Shown piece by piece: positions 26,441 to 35,691 of a stretch of 64,000 bases of DNA. Below the pieces are notes generated by a model. The model had not been told where the DNA came from. It did not search any database and worked only from the letters and a program-made list of their open reading frames with translations. How positions within the stretch are numbered: the first letter of the stretch is position 1; each line of letters starts with the position of its first letter. Both the position numbers and the translations under genes were made by a program. The stretch lies in assembly GCA_041391765.1 (NCBI GenBank), contig JAWKNJ010000026.1, forward strand, positions 28,411 to 92,410, given 5' to 3'. The DNA is from SHAN690 sp041391765. Its GTDB lineage: Bacteria > Bacteroidota > Bacteroidia > Flavobacteriales_G > Salibacteraceae.

Positions 26441-26502
26441 GGTGAAGAAGTTGGTAAACTAAATTACGCAAACTTTAGATGAGCGTTGGGTGCTAACGTA
26501 TT

Positions 26503-27924
26503 TCAGGGCTGATATTCAAAAGCTCCCAAATCAGGCTTGCCATCAGCCCGGAGAACCCCTTGCAGATCGGCACTCACATCAAACAGAAGTGTTTCAAGCG
26601 CAGCTCCTTTATCAATGGCGGCTGAGCCTTCGGCAAGGGAATAGTCACCTTCAGCAACGGCTGTGAATAGATTGGCAGTAGGATTCTTTACGATGCTCAC
26701 AAAGTGTACATTGTCCACGTTTTCAGTATCCAGCTTCATGATGGTATGATCAAACACATAGTTGAACAATGCTCCTTTTTCCATTTCTCGTTGTAGCTCT
26801 GAATCCTGGGTACCATGAACAATAGAGTTGCCAAAAAAGGCATTCAAGTCGCGCTTGAATACTTGACCGCTCGAGCTTTCACTGAAATTGCTGAGCAACA
26901 CCACCGGCTTGCTCCGCGGGTTCTCGTTCCAGTAGTTAGCGAAGGTGCATTGCTCAAATCGGTAGTCTCCGCCAAGCACCAAGGCAACGGTGTGATCTCC
27001 ACAATTGGCAACGATTGTGTTTGAGGCTTCAATCTTAGCATCAATCCCAATCAGCCCGATGTAGCTCATGTTTAGGATTTGAGTATTGTGGAGTTTCAAA
27101 TTCGGTCGGGTAGTGACGCTCGGGTCAAGTGTATACCCTACGCTCAGTCCAATACCGCCATTCTTGATAATGGCATTGGTTACCAGATTGTCTTTGCTGG
27201 TCTGTGTAAATACGATTTGACCCCATTGACCCGGCTTTTCTTTGAAGTAGTCTTCCAATCGATCGCCTTGAATGATCACAGGATCTTCGATTGTGCCTCG
27301 AATCTTGAGAGAGGCCTCATGACCCACAACCATTCCGCTATTGGCATGAAAATGAATCCGAGCTCCTTCCGGTATGATCAGCGTGGTCATAGAATCGACC
27401 AGGGAGTATCCGTAAAATACATTGGGTTTGTCGGTTCTCAATGCAACCGAATCACCCGGAAATCTGAATGCAAAGGAGGGCCAGAAATAGGCGTCTTGTC
27501 CCCAAGCCACCAAGTCTACGTCCTGTACATTGCCGTTGAGTTCAGTAAGCAATTGCTCTTCCAGAACCATGGGTGTGTTGCCGCCATTAGGATCCACGGT
27601 CACTTCAATGAAAACGAAAATGCTATCGTTGGCTTCAATGCGAACGTCCTTCACTTCCTTGCCCTTCAGCCCGTCCACGTTGAGTTTGAAGTTTGAGCCT
27701 TGTCCGTTTTTGAGCCAAACGCGGCCGATCTCTATCGGTTGATCGTGGCGGTTATAGATTTTCACGCGCTCGGTGAGCGAACCCACGGTGGTGAATACAG
27801 TGTCAAAAAAAACGGTGTCGGTTGAAAATTCGAGTTTTGCGCTGGAGTCTTCAAGCAACTTGTCTTTTCGACACGAGGCAAGAAGAAGTATTAGTATTCC
27901 GAAAGCAAGGAGAGAAACGCGCAT
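26503..27924 (-). CDS. Lipoprotein with right-handed beta-helix repeats
   Basis: 473 aa from the ATG at 27924, where a clean lipoprotein signal begins (RVSLLAFGILILLLASC); an extension to 27963 adds 13 non-signal residues. An Ig-like N-terminal domain (FFDTVFTTVGSLTERVKIYN) is followed by a parallel beta-helix region from about residue 175 (LIIPEGARIHFHANSGMVVG, LKIRGTIEDPVIIQGDRLED). The C-terminus reads PDLGAFEYQP, the usual end of Bacteroidota choice-of-anchor/beta-helix proteins. It probably binds or cleaves polysaccharide at the surface. No catalytic site is visible. Confidence 0.85.
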   Translation of the reverse strand: MRVSLLAFGILILLLASCRKDKLLEDSSAKLEFSTDTVFFDTVFTTVGSLTERVKIYNRHDQPIEIGRVWLKNGQGSNFKLNVDGLKGKEVKDVRIEANDSIFVFIEVTVDPNGGNTPMVLEEQLLTELNGNVQDVDLVAWGQDAYFWPSFAFRFPGDSVALRTDKPNVFYGYSLVDSMTTLIIPEGARIHFHANSGMVVGHEASLKIRGTIEDPVIIQGDRLEDYFKEKPGQWGQIVFTQTSKDNLVTNAIIKNGGIGLSVGYTLDPSVTTRPNLKLHNTQILNMSYIGLIGIDAKIEASNTIVANCGDHTVALVLGGDYRFEQCTFANYWNENPRSKPVVLLSNFSESSSGQVFKRDLNAFFGNSIVHGTQDSELQREMEKGALFNYVFDHTIMKLDTENVDNVHFVSIVKNPTANLFTAVAEGDYSLAEGSAAIDKGAALETLLFDVSADLQGVLRADGKPDLGAFEYQP

Positions 27925-28041
27925 TCCTGCAAAGAAACCTTGTTTTGATGAAAATATTATCACTGATTGGTTAGCTAGGATGAAAATTGAATTTGATTTC
28001 TGATGGGTAATTGTTATTGTTGAATCTCAAAACTTAGTAAA

Positions 28042-29805
28042 ATGCACACACACACACATATACAGGAAAGGCCAAGGTTTTGGTCTAGCCTAATTATCCT
28101 ATTCCTCCTTTCAACAAATTCCATTTTTGGAACTCCTACCCAAACTGATTCGATCGGAGAAAAGCCATCTTTTATTATCGGGTATCCAGATCAAATGAAT
28201 GGATATTTAGTTTTTGATCCGAGTCAGGCAAGTGATGTTGAGACTTGGGTCTGTTCTGTAAAACGATTAGTTTATAATACTGCGGATTCAAGTGTCTTTG
28301 ACACAATAGTTGCGACCTACAGCTCAACAAATGACTATCTGCTTCTTCCTAAGTTAATAACCGAATCGAATGTCGGTTTGTATTTGTTGGATGTAGCTGG
28401 TTATGATAGTGATAACGACATTGTAGTGTTCGCGCACAATATACTTCCATTTAAAGAAGATCCATTTAAAATTGGAACGCTGATGTATGGCGTTGAGGCA
28501 GAACTCGCATGTAAATCTACTTGTAATGGGACTACATATTCGGGTTATCTTTTTCCATACGCATGGGATATTTGCCTTTGGGAGATGAAATCTTTCGGTA
28601 CATCATTAGGGACGTACATGCATATGAGGGCTGGTACGTATACAACCTCAAATGGAGAATCCGCGAATTATTGGGCATATTATGACGCAAGTAATTGGTC
28701 AACATGGTGTAATCAGCCGTCAATATGCACATACCCAAAACCCGGAGAAATCGAACCTCTGTCGTCATCTTCTGGAACATATTACGACCCAGGAGGTAAT
28801 TTAATTACTGGCCCTGTGGTCGCAGTTCGCAAAAATGCCGGGCCCTGGGCTCAGGGCGGAGGTTTGAGAGCTCCGACACTTAATCCTGCATTACCATTTC
28901 AGAATTCACTCTTCGCATTCACGTCCGGTTCTTTCTGCGGAAGCCCACAGTCGTCTTATATTACACAAATGAATAATTACGGTGATTTCAACCCAAGCAC
29001 TGGAGTTACGATACCTTCAGTTGTTTGCCACCCAACTCAAGGTGGTGGAGGGTCTGCATATGGAGGGACACATTCTTGGACATTGGATTGGCTCAATTAC
29101 AGGCAAAACAGGTTAATGACTCTTGATGATTCAATTTGGATAATTATACACCATGATACAAACAATCCTTGGGATACTATGGGCGGTCAAATTCCTCCAA
29201 TAAGCAATATATGGACACTTTTATCTGAAATTGAAAGGGAAGCTGAAATTAATATTGACGGGCAGGAAGACCCCGATGACATTGTTGGGCCATTTGGGGT
29301 AGGCGAAAGTCTGACCGAATTTATAACAGGATTTTATGTTACAGATTTTTTTGATCCCGAAACTCGCGTTGAGTTTATTCCAGATGAATGGTTTGATCAA
29401 AACGGCAACTTTGTTGATGGACCAAATGGCTCATTGCCTGATGGCTTCTACATATTTACGGTTGCCTATACTAACGGTGAAATACTGTATAAAGTTGTTG
29501 AGGTGGATGATGATATTGATTACTCTTATGATAAAAGCAATTTGATAACGCCATCTGTTAATCCAGCGCCACTGGAAAGGAATGAGTATATCAATTTTGA
29601 ATTTATTTCGGCTATTACGGATGATGTAGAATATGAATTAGTGGATTTATATGGTACCGAATATTTAACTCACACCTTTTCTATAAACGCAGGAAACAGT
29701 ACAGATCAATTGACGGTGCCTTCAGGAATTGGTACTGGTATAGTATTTCATCGGTTTATATTTTCAGATGAATCCGTTGTAGTAATTCAAAGTTCGGTAG
29801 AATAG
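28042..29805 (+). CDS. Large secreted protein of unknown function with a T9SS-like C-terminus
   Basis: 587 aa. The signal peptide is HTHTHIQERPRFWSSLIILF with LLSTNSIFG. The start codon runs directly into (CA)7, so the N-terminus reads His-Thr-His-Thr. The middle is rich in Tyr, Trp, Gly and Ser with Cys (LACKSTCNG) and has no fold I recognise. The last 80 residues (APLERNEYINFEFIS, VEYELVDLYGTEYL, FHRFIFSDESVVVI) look like a degenerate type A sorting domain. The gene is AT-rich relative to its neighbours. The next gene starts 1 base after its stop and also carries a sorting domain, so the two are co-expressed. Confidence 0.75.
   Translation: MHTHTHIQERPRFWSSLIILFLLSTNSIFGTPTQTDSIGEKPSFIIGYPDQMNGYLVFDPSQASDVETWVCSVKRLVYNTADSSVFDTIVATYSSTNDYLLLPKLITESNVGLYLLDVAGYDSDNDIVVFAHNILPFKEDPFKIGTLMYGVEAELACKSTCNGTTYSGYLFPYAWDICLWEMKSFGTSLGTYMHMRAGTYTTSNGESANYWAYYDASNWSTWCNQPSICTYPKPGEIEPLSSSSGTYYDPGGNLITGPVVAVRKNAGPWAQGGGLRAPTLNPALPFQNSLFAFTSGSFCGSPQSSYITQMNNYGDFNPSTGVTIPSVVCHPTQGGGGSAYGGTHSWTLDWLNYRQNRLMTLDDSIWIIIHHDTNNPWDTMGGQIPPISNIWTLLSEIEREAEINIDGQEDPDDIVGPFGVGESLTEFITGFYVTDFFDPETRVEFIPDEWFDQNGNFVDGPNGSLPDGFYIFTVAYTNGEILYKVVEVDDDIDYSYDKSNLITPSVNPAPLERNEYINFEFISAITDDVEYELVDLYGTEYLTHTFSINAGNSTDQLTVPSGIGTGIVFHRFIFSDESVVVIQSSVE
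28045..28058 (+). repeat. (CA)7 microsatellite at the start of a coding region
   Basis: Seven CA units follow the ATG at 28042-28044 directly. Loss or gain of one unit would put the whole 587-codon gene out of frame. Confidence 0.9.
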
Positions 29806-29806
29806 C

Positions 29807-31009
29807 ATGTATAAGTTCATTTGTTCTTCGTTAATTCTATGCATTTGTGCAGTGCAAATGCATGCTCAATCTGTATATGGATTCTATCTTGATACGAATG
29901 CTAGCAGGCCTGCTTTAGTCGAGATAGACTTAACAAATGGTAATCTTAGTGTTTTATCGGTGGTTGATTCAGTGGCAATACCCACCCTGTTTAGTAGCGG
30001 CTTTGCAATAGATAATTTTAATCACAGGGCTATATTCTTTGGTTATGACTCTGATAACCTTTATCGATTGTACTCAATTTCATTGCAGGATGGGCATGTA
30101 ATATCAGCACCAACTTTGGATGATGGGGGCTGGGGTGGTCTAACCTTTAATCCAAACGACAGTGTCGTATATGTCATGCATGGATATTATGATGAAAATG
30201 GTACTGATCTCTATTCGATTAACGCAGTTAATGGTGACTATACTATTATTTATCATACCGACTATATCGCAGCGAATGTTTCTAGCGCGATAAACACTCA
30301 GGAAGGCAAATTCATAACTCAGGCAAGTGAGTATTTTACGGGAACTCCGGATGGTAAAGTGTATTCAATAAATGTTGATCTCGAAAACACATCGCAAAGT
30401 GCCGTTGTTGAATGTGATTATGTTTCACCTGAATTTATCTTGGATATTCGATATCATCCCAAAAAGGATAGGTTTTATGCGCTCAAACGTGATTCAGATT
30501 ATACGGTTGACTTGGTTTCATTTGATCCTTCGTCAGGACAGTCAGATTTAATCGCTGATCTTAGTGGTTATAATTTGGCCAATAGTGGTGGAGGGCTGTT
30601 GTTTGACAAAGGATACTATGTATTTGCGGGAACCTATTCAGGTGATATTGTTCAACGCATTTTTAGTGTCGACATCGAAACGGGTGAGATTGTTAATGAA
30701 CCAGCTTTGAATATGCAAGTTCAGGTTCGAACCATAGGTATTGATCAATCATTCGTTAATGGGGTGTCTGAAAAAAGTGATGAAGTGGCGTCCTTCAATG
30801 TTTTTCCCAACCCAACCAGTGAATGGATCAATTTTAATATGAAAGCTGGGACAACATATGAGGTTTTTGATGCATTTGGCCAGTTAATATTGATTGGGCA
30901 GGAGCAAGGGAATGGAACCGTATCTCTAGATGTGCGGGGGCTTGATAATGGTGTTTATTACATACGTATGATTGGAATTGGTGTTTCGTCATTTGTAGTG
31001 TCTAAGTAA
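29807..31009 (+). CDS. T9SS cargo protein with C-terminal type A sorting domain
   Basis: 400 aa. A signal peptide (CSSLILCICAVQMHAQ) is followed by beta-propeller-like repeats of aromatic and Asp/Gly-rich strands (VYGFYLDTNASRPALVEIDL, GGWGGLTFNPNDSVVYVMHG). The type A sorting domain covers about residues 325-400: NVFPNPTSEWINF, TYEVFDAFGQLILI, VRGLDNGVYYIRM. It should be exported across the outer membrane by T9SS and its tail removed or anchored. The role is unknown. It forms an operon with the preceding gene. Confidence 0.88.
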   Translation: MYKFICSSLILCICAVQMHAQSVYGFYLDTNASRPALVEIDLTNGNLSVLSVVDSVAIPTLFSSGFAIDNFNHRAIFFGYDSDNLYRLYSISLQDGHVISAPTLDDGGWGGLTFNPNDSVVYVMHGYYDENGTDLYSINAVNGDYTIIYHTDYIAANVSSAINTQEGKFITQASEYFTGTPDGKVYSINVDLENTSQSAVVECDYVSPEFILDIRYHPKKDRFYALKRDSDYTVDLVSFDPSSGQSDLIADLSGYNLANSGGGLLFDKGYYVFAGTYSGDIVQRIFSVDIETGEIVNEPALNMQVQVRTIGIDQSFVNGVSEKSDEVASFNVFPNPTSEWINFNMKAGTTYEVFDAFGQLILIGQEQGNGTVSLDVRGLDNGVYYIRMIGIGVSSFVVSK

Positions 31010-31046
31010 AATATGATCTGTTATGTGCTTTCTTTGAAAAGCTTTC

Positions 31047-31054
31047 TATATTTG
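31047..31054 (+). promoter_or_regulatory. Bacteroidota -7 box for rpmE2
   Basis: TATATTTG, exact to TAnnTTTG, followed by CCGCCC, 20 bases before the rpmE2 ATG. A TTTG at 31033 is too close to be a normal -33 box. The same TTTGCCGCCC run recurs at 52769. Confidence 0.6.
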
Positions 31055-31074
31055 CCGCCCCAAATAAAGGTGGT

Positions 31075-31350
31075 ATGAAAAAGGACACGCATCCAGAAAG
31101 TTACAGAGTAGTTGTTTTCAAGGACATGAGCAATGGTTACAGCTTTTTAAGCCGTTCATGTGCTGAATCTAAGGAAACAGTGGAGTGGGAAGATGGTAAT
31201 GAGTATCCATTGGTGAAGCTTGAAATCTCTCATCAGTCGCATCCATTCTACACTGGAAAACTTCAGTTGGTTGACACAGCAGGTCGCGTAGACAAGTTCC
31301 GCAACCGTTATGCTCGTCACACAAAGAGTCAAGAAAACGCGGATAATTAA
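31075..31350 (+). CDS. rpmE2: 50S ribosomal protein L31, type B
   Basis: 91 aa. It begins MKKDTHPESYRVVVFKDMSN, lacks the zinc-binding Cys set of type A L31, and contains EYPLVKLEISHQSHPFYTG and VDKFRNRYARH, type B signatures. It is part of the large ribosomal subunit central bridge. Its own promoter and a terminator make a monocistronic unit. Confidence 0.95.
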   Translation: MKKDTHPESYRVVVFKDMSNGYSFLSRSCAESKETVEWEDGNEYPLVKLEISHQSHPFYTGKLQLVDTAGRVDKFRNRYARHTKSQENADN

Positions 31351-31372
31351 TTCTGCATTCACGATACAAAAG

Positions 31373-31399
31373 AGCCTTCTCATTTGAGAGGGCTTTTTT
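31373..31399 (+). terminator. Rho-independent terminator after rpmE2
   Basis: A 9-bp stem with one G-T pair (31373-31381 with 31386-31394), loop ATTT, and a T run 31394-31399. Confidence 0.8.
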
Positions 31400-31437
31400 A
31401 TTTCCAGCAATTCATTCAATTACATTTGAACGCAATC

Positions 31438-32613
31438 ATGGCTGAACTCAATATCATTCTTTGCGATCACGCTGAACGTGACCATTTGTTGCCGCTAACA
31501 TACACTCGTCCGGTTGGCAAATTGAGGATCGGAATTTGGACCATTGAAGAGAAGTGGAACCGGCTAGCATCTGCTAATATTTCGTTTTTGACGCAGGAGT
31601 ACTTAAGCAAGGTTTTTCCTGCGAACTATTCGGGTGATAACTTGTTCGTTAATGGAGCCTTCATTCCAACTTCTGAAATGATAGATGAGGTTATAAACCT
31701 GCCTCTGAACACATCGCTTTGGAGCAATGGAAAGTGGATTGCCACGAGGTCGGCCGAGCCTAAACTCTTTACCGAACTCGGCAATAAGGTCGAAGCGAAA
31801 TCCGAAATGCGCGTTATTGATCGAAATTGGAAAATCTTTCAGTGGAACGGATGGGCCATGGATCATGACTTTGCATGGTTGAAGTCAAATAAAACGAGTC
31901 TTGACATTCCTTCAGGTGTGACGTTGATCGGAGATCAAATATTCTTGGATCAAGGTGCGGTGATTCAACCTTCTGCCGTGATCAACGCAACATCTGGCCC
32001 CATTTACCTCGGACCTGATTCTGAAATCATGGAAGGTTCCTTGGTGCGCGGTGGTCTTGCTTTATTGGACCATGCTCAGCTTAAGATGGGTGCCAAAATT
32101 TACGGTCCAACTACCATTGGTCCACATTCAAAGGTTGGTGGTGAGGTGAATAATGCAGTTATCATTGGTTATTCAAATAAAGGTCACGATGGGTTCATTG
32201 GTAATACCGTAATCGGAGAATGGTGCAACCTTGGTGCAGACACGAATACTTCCAATCTAAAGAACAATTACGCAGACGTCAAGATTCACAATTACGCGTT
32301 GAATCGGAGTGAGTCCACCGGAGGACAATTTTGTGGATTAACCATGGGTGATCACAGCAAAAGCGGCATCAATACAATGTTCAACACAGGGACTGTTTGT
32401 GGAGTGTTTGCAAACGTTTTTGGCTCAGGTTTTCCTCATCGTAGAATTCCTGATTTTGGCTGGGGTGGAGCAGAAGGGTTTAAGAATTTCCGTTTAAACG
32501 AAGCACTCGAGGTGGCAGAGCGAGTGATGGAGCGCAGAAGTATTGAACTCACCGAAGACTGGATTGAGGTTTATACGCACTTGTATCACACACTGACGCA
32601 GCCTGCGACCTGA
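31438..32613 (+). CDS. GlmU-related putative sugar-phosphate nucleotidyltransferase
   Basis: 391 aa from the ATG at 31438 (MAELNIILCDHAERDHLLPL); the earlier frame start lies in the rpmE2 terminator region. The N-terminal half resembles a reduced nucleotidyltransferase domain (LTYTRPVGKLRIGIWTIEEKW). The C-terminal half is a left-handed beta-helix of hexapeptide repeats (GPIYLGPDSEIMEGSLVRGG, KIYGPTTIGPHSKVGGEV). Bacteroidota carry this as a GlmU family protein distinct from true GlmU. It may act in activated-sugar synthesis; the classic Gly-rich G-x-G-T-R-M motif is not visible, so the activity is uncertain. Confidence 0.85.
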   Translation: MAELNIILCDHAERDHLLPLTYTRPVGKLRIGIWTIEEKWNRLASANISFLTQEYLSKVFPANYSGDNLFVNGAFIPTSEMIDEVINLPLNTSLWSNGKWIATRSAEPKLFTELGNKVEAKSEMRVIDRNWKIFQWNGWAMDHDFAWLKSNKTSLDIPSGVTLIGDQIFLDQGAVIQPSAVINATSGPIYLGPDSEIMEGSLVRGGLALLDHAQLKMGAKIYGPTTIGPHSKVGGEVNNAVIIGYSNKGHDGFIGNTVIGEWCNLGADTNTSNLKNNYADVKIHNYALNRSESTGGQFCGLTMGDHSKSGINTMFNTGTVCGVFANVFGSGFPHRRIPDFGWGGAEGFKNFRLNEALEVAERVMERRSIELTEDWIEVYTHLYHTLTQPAT

Positions 32614-32722
32614 ATCGGACAAAAGTGCAGCTTTGGGTCATTGGCATAGGCCTTGACAATTGATGATCCGTCTGTAAGATACACACCATCGCGCAGATAA
32701 ATGTATAACACACTGATTTGCA

Positions 32723-35176
32723 ATGAAAGAGGACGATTTGAGACTTGGAATTTTGGGGTTGAGCGGGGTGATTGATGAAGGCACAGAGTTCATTCCACTG
32801 ATGAGTTCAGAGGATGAGGCAAAGATGAACAAGGAGGAAATTCCAGAAAGTCTGCCAATATTGCCTGTCCGAAACACTGTATTGTTTCCCGGAGTTGTTA
32901 TTCCAATTACGGTTGGACGAGACAAGTCCATCAATCTGGTTAAAGAAGCTTATAAAGGAGATCGAATCATAGGCGTTGTAGCCCAACAACATCAGCAAGA
33001 GGAAGAGCCAACGCCTGAGGATATGTTTCGCGTTGGAACGGTAGCCCGCATCATCAAAATGCTGAAAATGCCGGATGGATCTTCAACCATCATCATTCAA
33101 GGAACACGAAGAATCAAGGTGCTTGACTACGTTCAAGAGGAACCTTATTTCAAGGCTCGTGTAGAGGCTTATGCTATTGACGACTCCAATTCAAAGAAGA
33201 AGAATTTCAAGGCGATGGTCGCCTCAATAAAGGACTTGGCGCTTCAGATCATCAACGAGTCACCAAACATTCCAACTGAAGCTACGATAGCCATTAAGAA
33301 TATCGAGAGCGCGAGTTTTTTGATCAACTTCATTTCTTCCAATATGCAAAGCCCCGTAAAAGAAAAACAGGCGCTATTGGAAATTGAATCCATTGAGGAG
33401 CGGGCGGACAAGTTGCTCACTCACTTGACAAAGGAGCTTCAGATGTTGGAGATCAAAAATGACATCCAGAGTAAAGTCAGGAGCGACATCGATCGTCAAC
33501 AACGCGAATACTTCTTGAGTCAGCAAATGAAGACGATCCAGGAAGAGTTGGGCGGCAATCCGATGGAACAGGAAATTCAGGAATTGCGGGATCGTGCTAA
33601 GAAAAAGAAATGGAACGATAAGATTGCCAAAGCATTCCATAAAGAGTTGGCGAAACTTGAGAGAATGAATCCAAGTGGAATGGAATACTCCGTTCAGTTG
33701 AATTACTTGGACACTCTTCTGGACTTACCTTGGAATGAGTACACCAAGGACAAGTTTGATCTGAAGCGGGCTCAGAGAATTTTGGATCGTGATCACTACG
33801 GACTCACTAAAATCAAGGACAGAATTATCGAGCATTTGGCTGTACTTAAGCTCAAAGGCGACATGCGTTCTCCGATTCTCTGCTTTGACGGACCTCCGGG
33901 AGTTGGCAAAACAAGCTTGGGAAAGAGCATTGCGGAGGCATTGGGTCGTAAATACGTGCGAATGTCATTGGGTGGATTGCGCGATGAGGCTGAAATTAGA
34001 GGGCACCGCAAAACATACATTGGAGCTATGCCCGGCCGAGTGATTCAGAATTTGAAGAAGATTGGAAGTGCCAACCCGGTATTTGTATTGGACGAATTAG
34101 ACAAGGTTGGTCGTGATGGTCATGGAGACCCGTCATCTGCCTTGCTCGAAGTGCTTGATCCGGAGCAGAATGAGTCGTTTTACGATAACTTTTTGGAACA
34201 GGAATTTGACTTGAGTAAAACCTTGTTTATTGCCACGACCAATAATATAGGAGCTGTGCATCCTGCGCTTCGTGATCGATTGGAGATCATCCGTTTGAGC
34301 GGCTACACAGTAGAGGAGAAGATCAATATTGCTATAAAGCACTTGGTGCCAAAGCAGTTGAAGGAACATGGGATGAAAGGAGGTGAGGTTAAGTTAAATA
34401 AAAAGGTTCTTCAATTTGTGATTGAAGCCTACACCCGTGAAAGTGGTGTTCGACAGTTGGAAAAGCGCATTGCCGGAATTATCAGAAACAAGGCTCGACA
34501 ATTTGCCACTGATGAAAAGGAATATGATTCTGAAGTAACAGTAGACCAACTCGAATCAATCCTTGGCCCTGGTCATCCGCGTGAAACGGAATCGAAGCAC
34601 GAGGTGCCTGGAGTTGCCAATGGACTGGCTTGGACGGCTGTTGGTGGAGAGGTGCTTCACATTGAAACGAGCATTACAAAAGGGAAAGGCAAGCTTACCC
34701 TCACGGGAAATCTTGGTGATGTGATGAAGGAGTCGGCAGTAATCGCGCTTGAATACCTTAAGGCCCATGCGGAACTATTGGATATGGATCAGGAGGTATT
34801 CAATAATTACAACGTGCACATACACGTTCCTGAAGGGGCCACTCCAAAAGACGGTCCTTCGGCCGGGATAACCATTCTAAGTGCCCTGGCTTCCGTGTTT
34901 ACACAGCGCAAATTCAAGAATAAGGTTGCTATGACCGGAGAGATTACGTTGCGTGGAAAGGTCCTACCTGTTGGTGGAATCAAGGAGAAGATATTGGCAG
35001 CAAAACGTGCCGGACTCACCGAAATCATTTTGAGTGATCAGAATGAAAAAGACATCAAAGACATTGAAGAGCATTATCTGAAAGGTGTAAAGTTTCATTA
35101 CGTAAGCCGAATGATCGATGTGATCGATCTTGCATTAGATGCAGGAAAAGTGAAGAATGCCTTGAAAGTAGCTTAA
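32723..35176 (+). CDS. lon: ATP-dependent protease Lon
   Basis: 817 aa, the usual length. The LON N domain opens after an acidic leader (LPILPVRNTVLFPGVVIPIT). Walker A is GPPGVGKTS, Walker B is FVLDELDKVG, and the peptidase dyad is S in KDGPSAGI and K in KEKILAAKRAG. It degrades misfolded and regulatory proteins in the cytosol. Its stop codon shares a TTAA with the stop of the convergent receiver gene, so there is no room for a terminator between them. Confidence 0.97.
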   Translation: MKEDDLRLGILGLSGVIDEGTEFIPLMSSEDEAKMNKEEIPESLPILPVRNTVLFPGVVIPITVGRDKSINLVKEAYKGDRIIGVVAQQHQQEEEPTPEDMFRVGTVARIIKMLKMPDGSSTIIIQGTRRIKVLDYVQEEPYFKARVEAYAIDDSNSKKKNFKAMVASIKDLALQIINESPNIPTEATIAIKNIESASFLINFISSNMQSPVKEKQALLEIESIEERADKLLTHLTKELQMLEIKNDIQSKVRSDIDRQQREYFLSQQMKTIQEELGGNPMEQEIQELRDRAKKKKWNDKIAKAFHKELAKLERMNPSGMEYSVQLNYLDTLLDLPWNEYTKDKFDLKRAQRILDRDHYGLTKIKDRIIEHLAVLKLKGDMRSPILCFDGPPGVGKTSLGKSIAEALGRKYVRMSLGGLRDEAEIRGHRKTYIGAMPGRVIQNLKKIGSANPVFVLDELDKVGRDGHGDPSSALLEVLDPEQNESFYDNFLEQEFDLSKTLFIATTNNIGAVHPALRDRLEIIRLSGYTVEEKINIAIKHLVPKQLKEHGMKGGEVKLNKKVLQFVIEAYTRESGVRQLEKRIAGIIRNKARQFATDEKEYDSEVTVDQLESILGPGHPRETESKHEVPGVANGLAWTAVGGEVLHIETSITKGKGKLTLTGNLGDVMKESAVIALEYLKAHAELLDMDQEVFNNYNVHIHVPEGATPKDGPSAGITILSALASVFTQRKFKNKVAMTGEITLRGKVLPVGGIKEKILAAKRAGLTEIILSDQNEKDIKDIEEHYLKGVKFHYVSRMIDVIDLALDAGKVKNALKVA

Positions 35177-35691
35177 AGGACGGGGACGTATTTCAGTATT
35201 ATTTCCCGGAGGTCTTCCGATTGAAATGGTTTTTCAATAAAGTCGTTCATTCCAGCAGCTGAAGCTTCATTTCTATTTTCCTGCAGCACAGCCGCGGTTA
35301 GAGCAATAATGGGAACATCTTGGTTTTTCTCCCTCATTTTTCGGCTGGCCTCCAACCCGTCCATGATCGGCATTTGGAGATCGAGAAAAATAATGTCATA
35401 GTCGTGTTGTTCGAATGCCTCCAAGGCCAAAGCACCATCGCTTACAATTGTGGGTTCAATGTTCCACTTTTTTAGCATTTTAACCAATACGAATCGGTTG
35501 ACCGAATTGTCCTCTGCGGCAAGAATTCGAACTTTTGAAAGATTGGAATCGTTAGAACCTGCTGTTTCCAAGATGCTAAATTTGTTATAGGGTCGTTTGA
35601 ACGTTCCAAAGTAATGGAAATCAGAACGTGAATCAAAGATGAATAATAACAGTCCTGCAAAATAAATCCGCGAATCATACGTATGAGGCAT
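35173..35691 (-). CDS. Stand-alone CheY-like response regulator
   Basis: Up to 172 aa. The receiver domain fills the last 120 residues (VRILAAEDNSVNRFVLVKML), with the acidic pair E-D, phosphoacceptor D in IIFLDLQMPIMDG, T in ALTAAV and K in FIEKPF. There is no output domain. The start is uncertain: from 35691 the gene overlaps porQ, while a TTG at 35571 gives a plain receiver of 132 aa. The sequence resembles receivers at the C-termini of hybrid kinases. No kinase lies nearby. Confidence 0.82.
   Translation of the reverse strand: MPHTYDSRIYFAGLLLFIFDSRSDFHYFGTFKRPYNKFSILETAGSNDSNLSKVRILAAEDNSVNRFVLVKMLKKWNIEPTIVSDGALALEAFEQHDYDIIFLDLQMPIMDGLEASRKMREKNQDVPIIALTAAVLQENRNEASAAGMNDFIEKPFQSEDLREIILKYVPVL

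Noticed and set aside
32650..32680. TTGACA-like -35 element before lon
   Set aside because: No matching -10 at the proper distance, and this lineage uses TAnnTTTG promoters.
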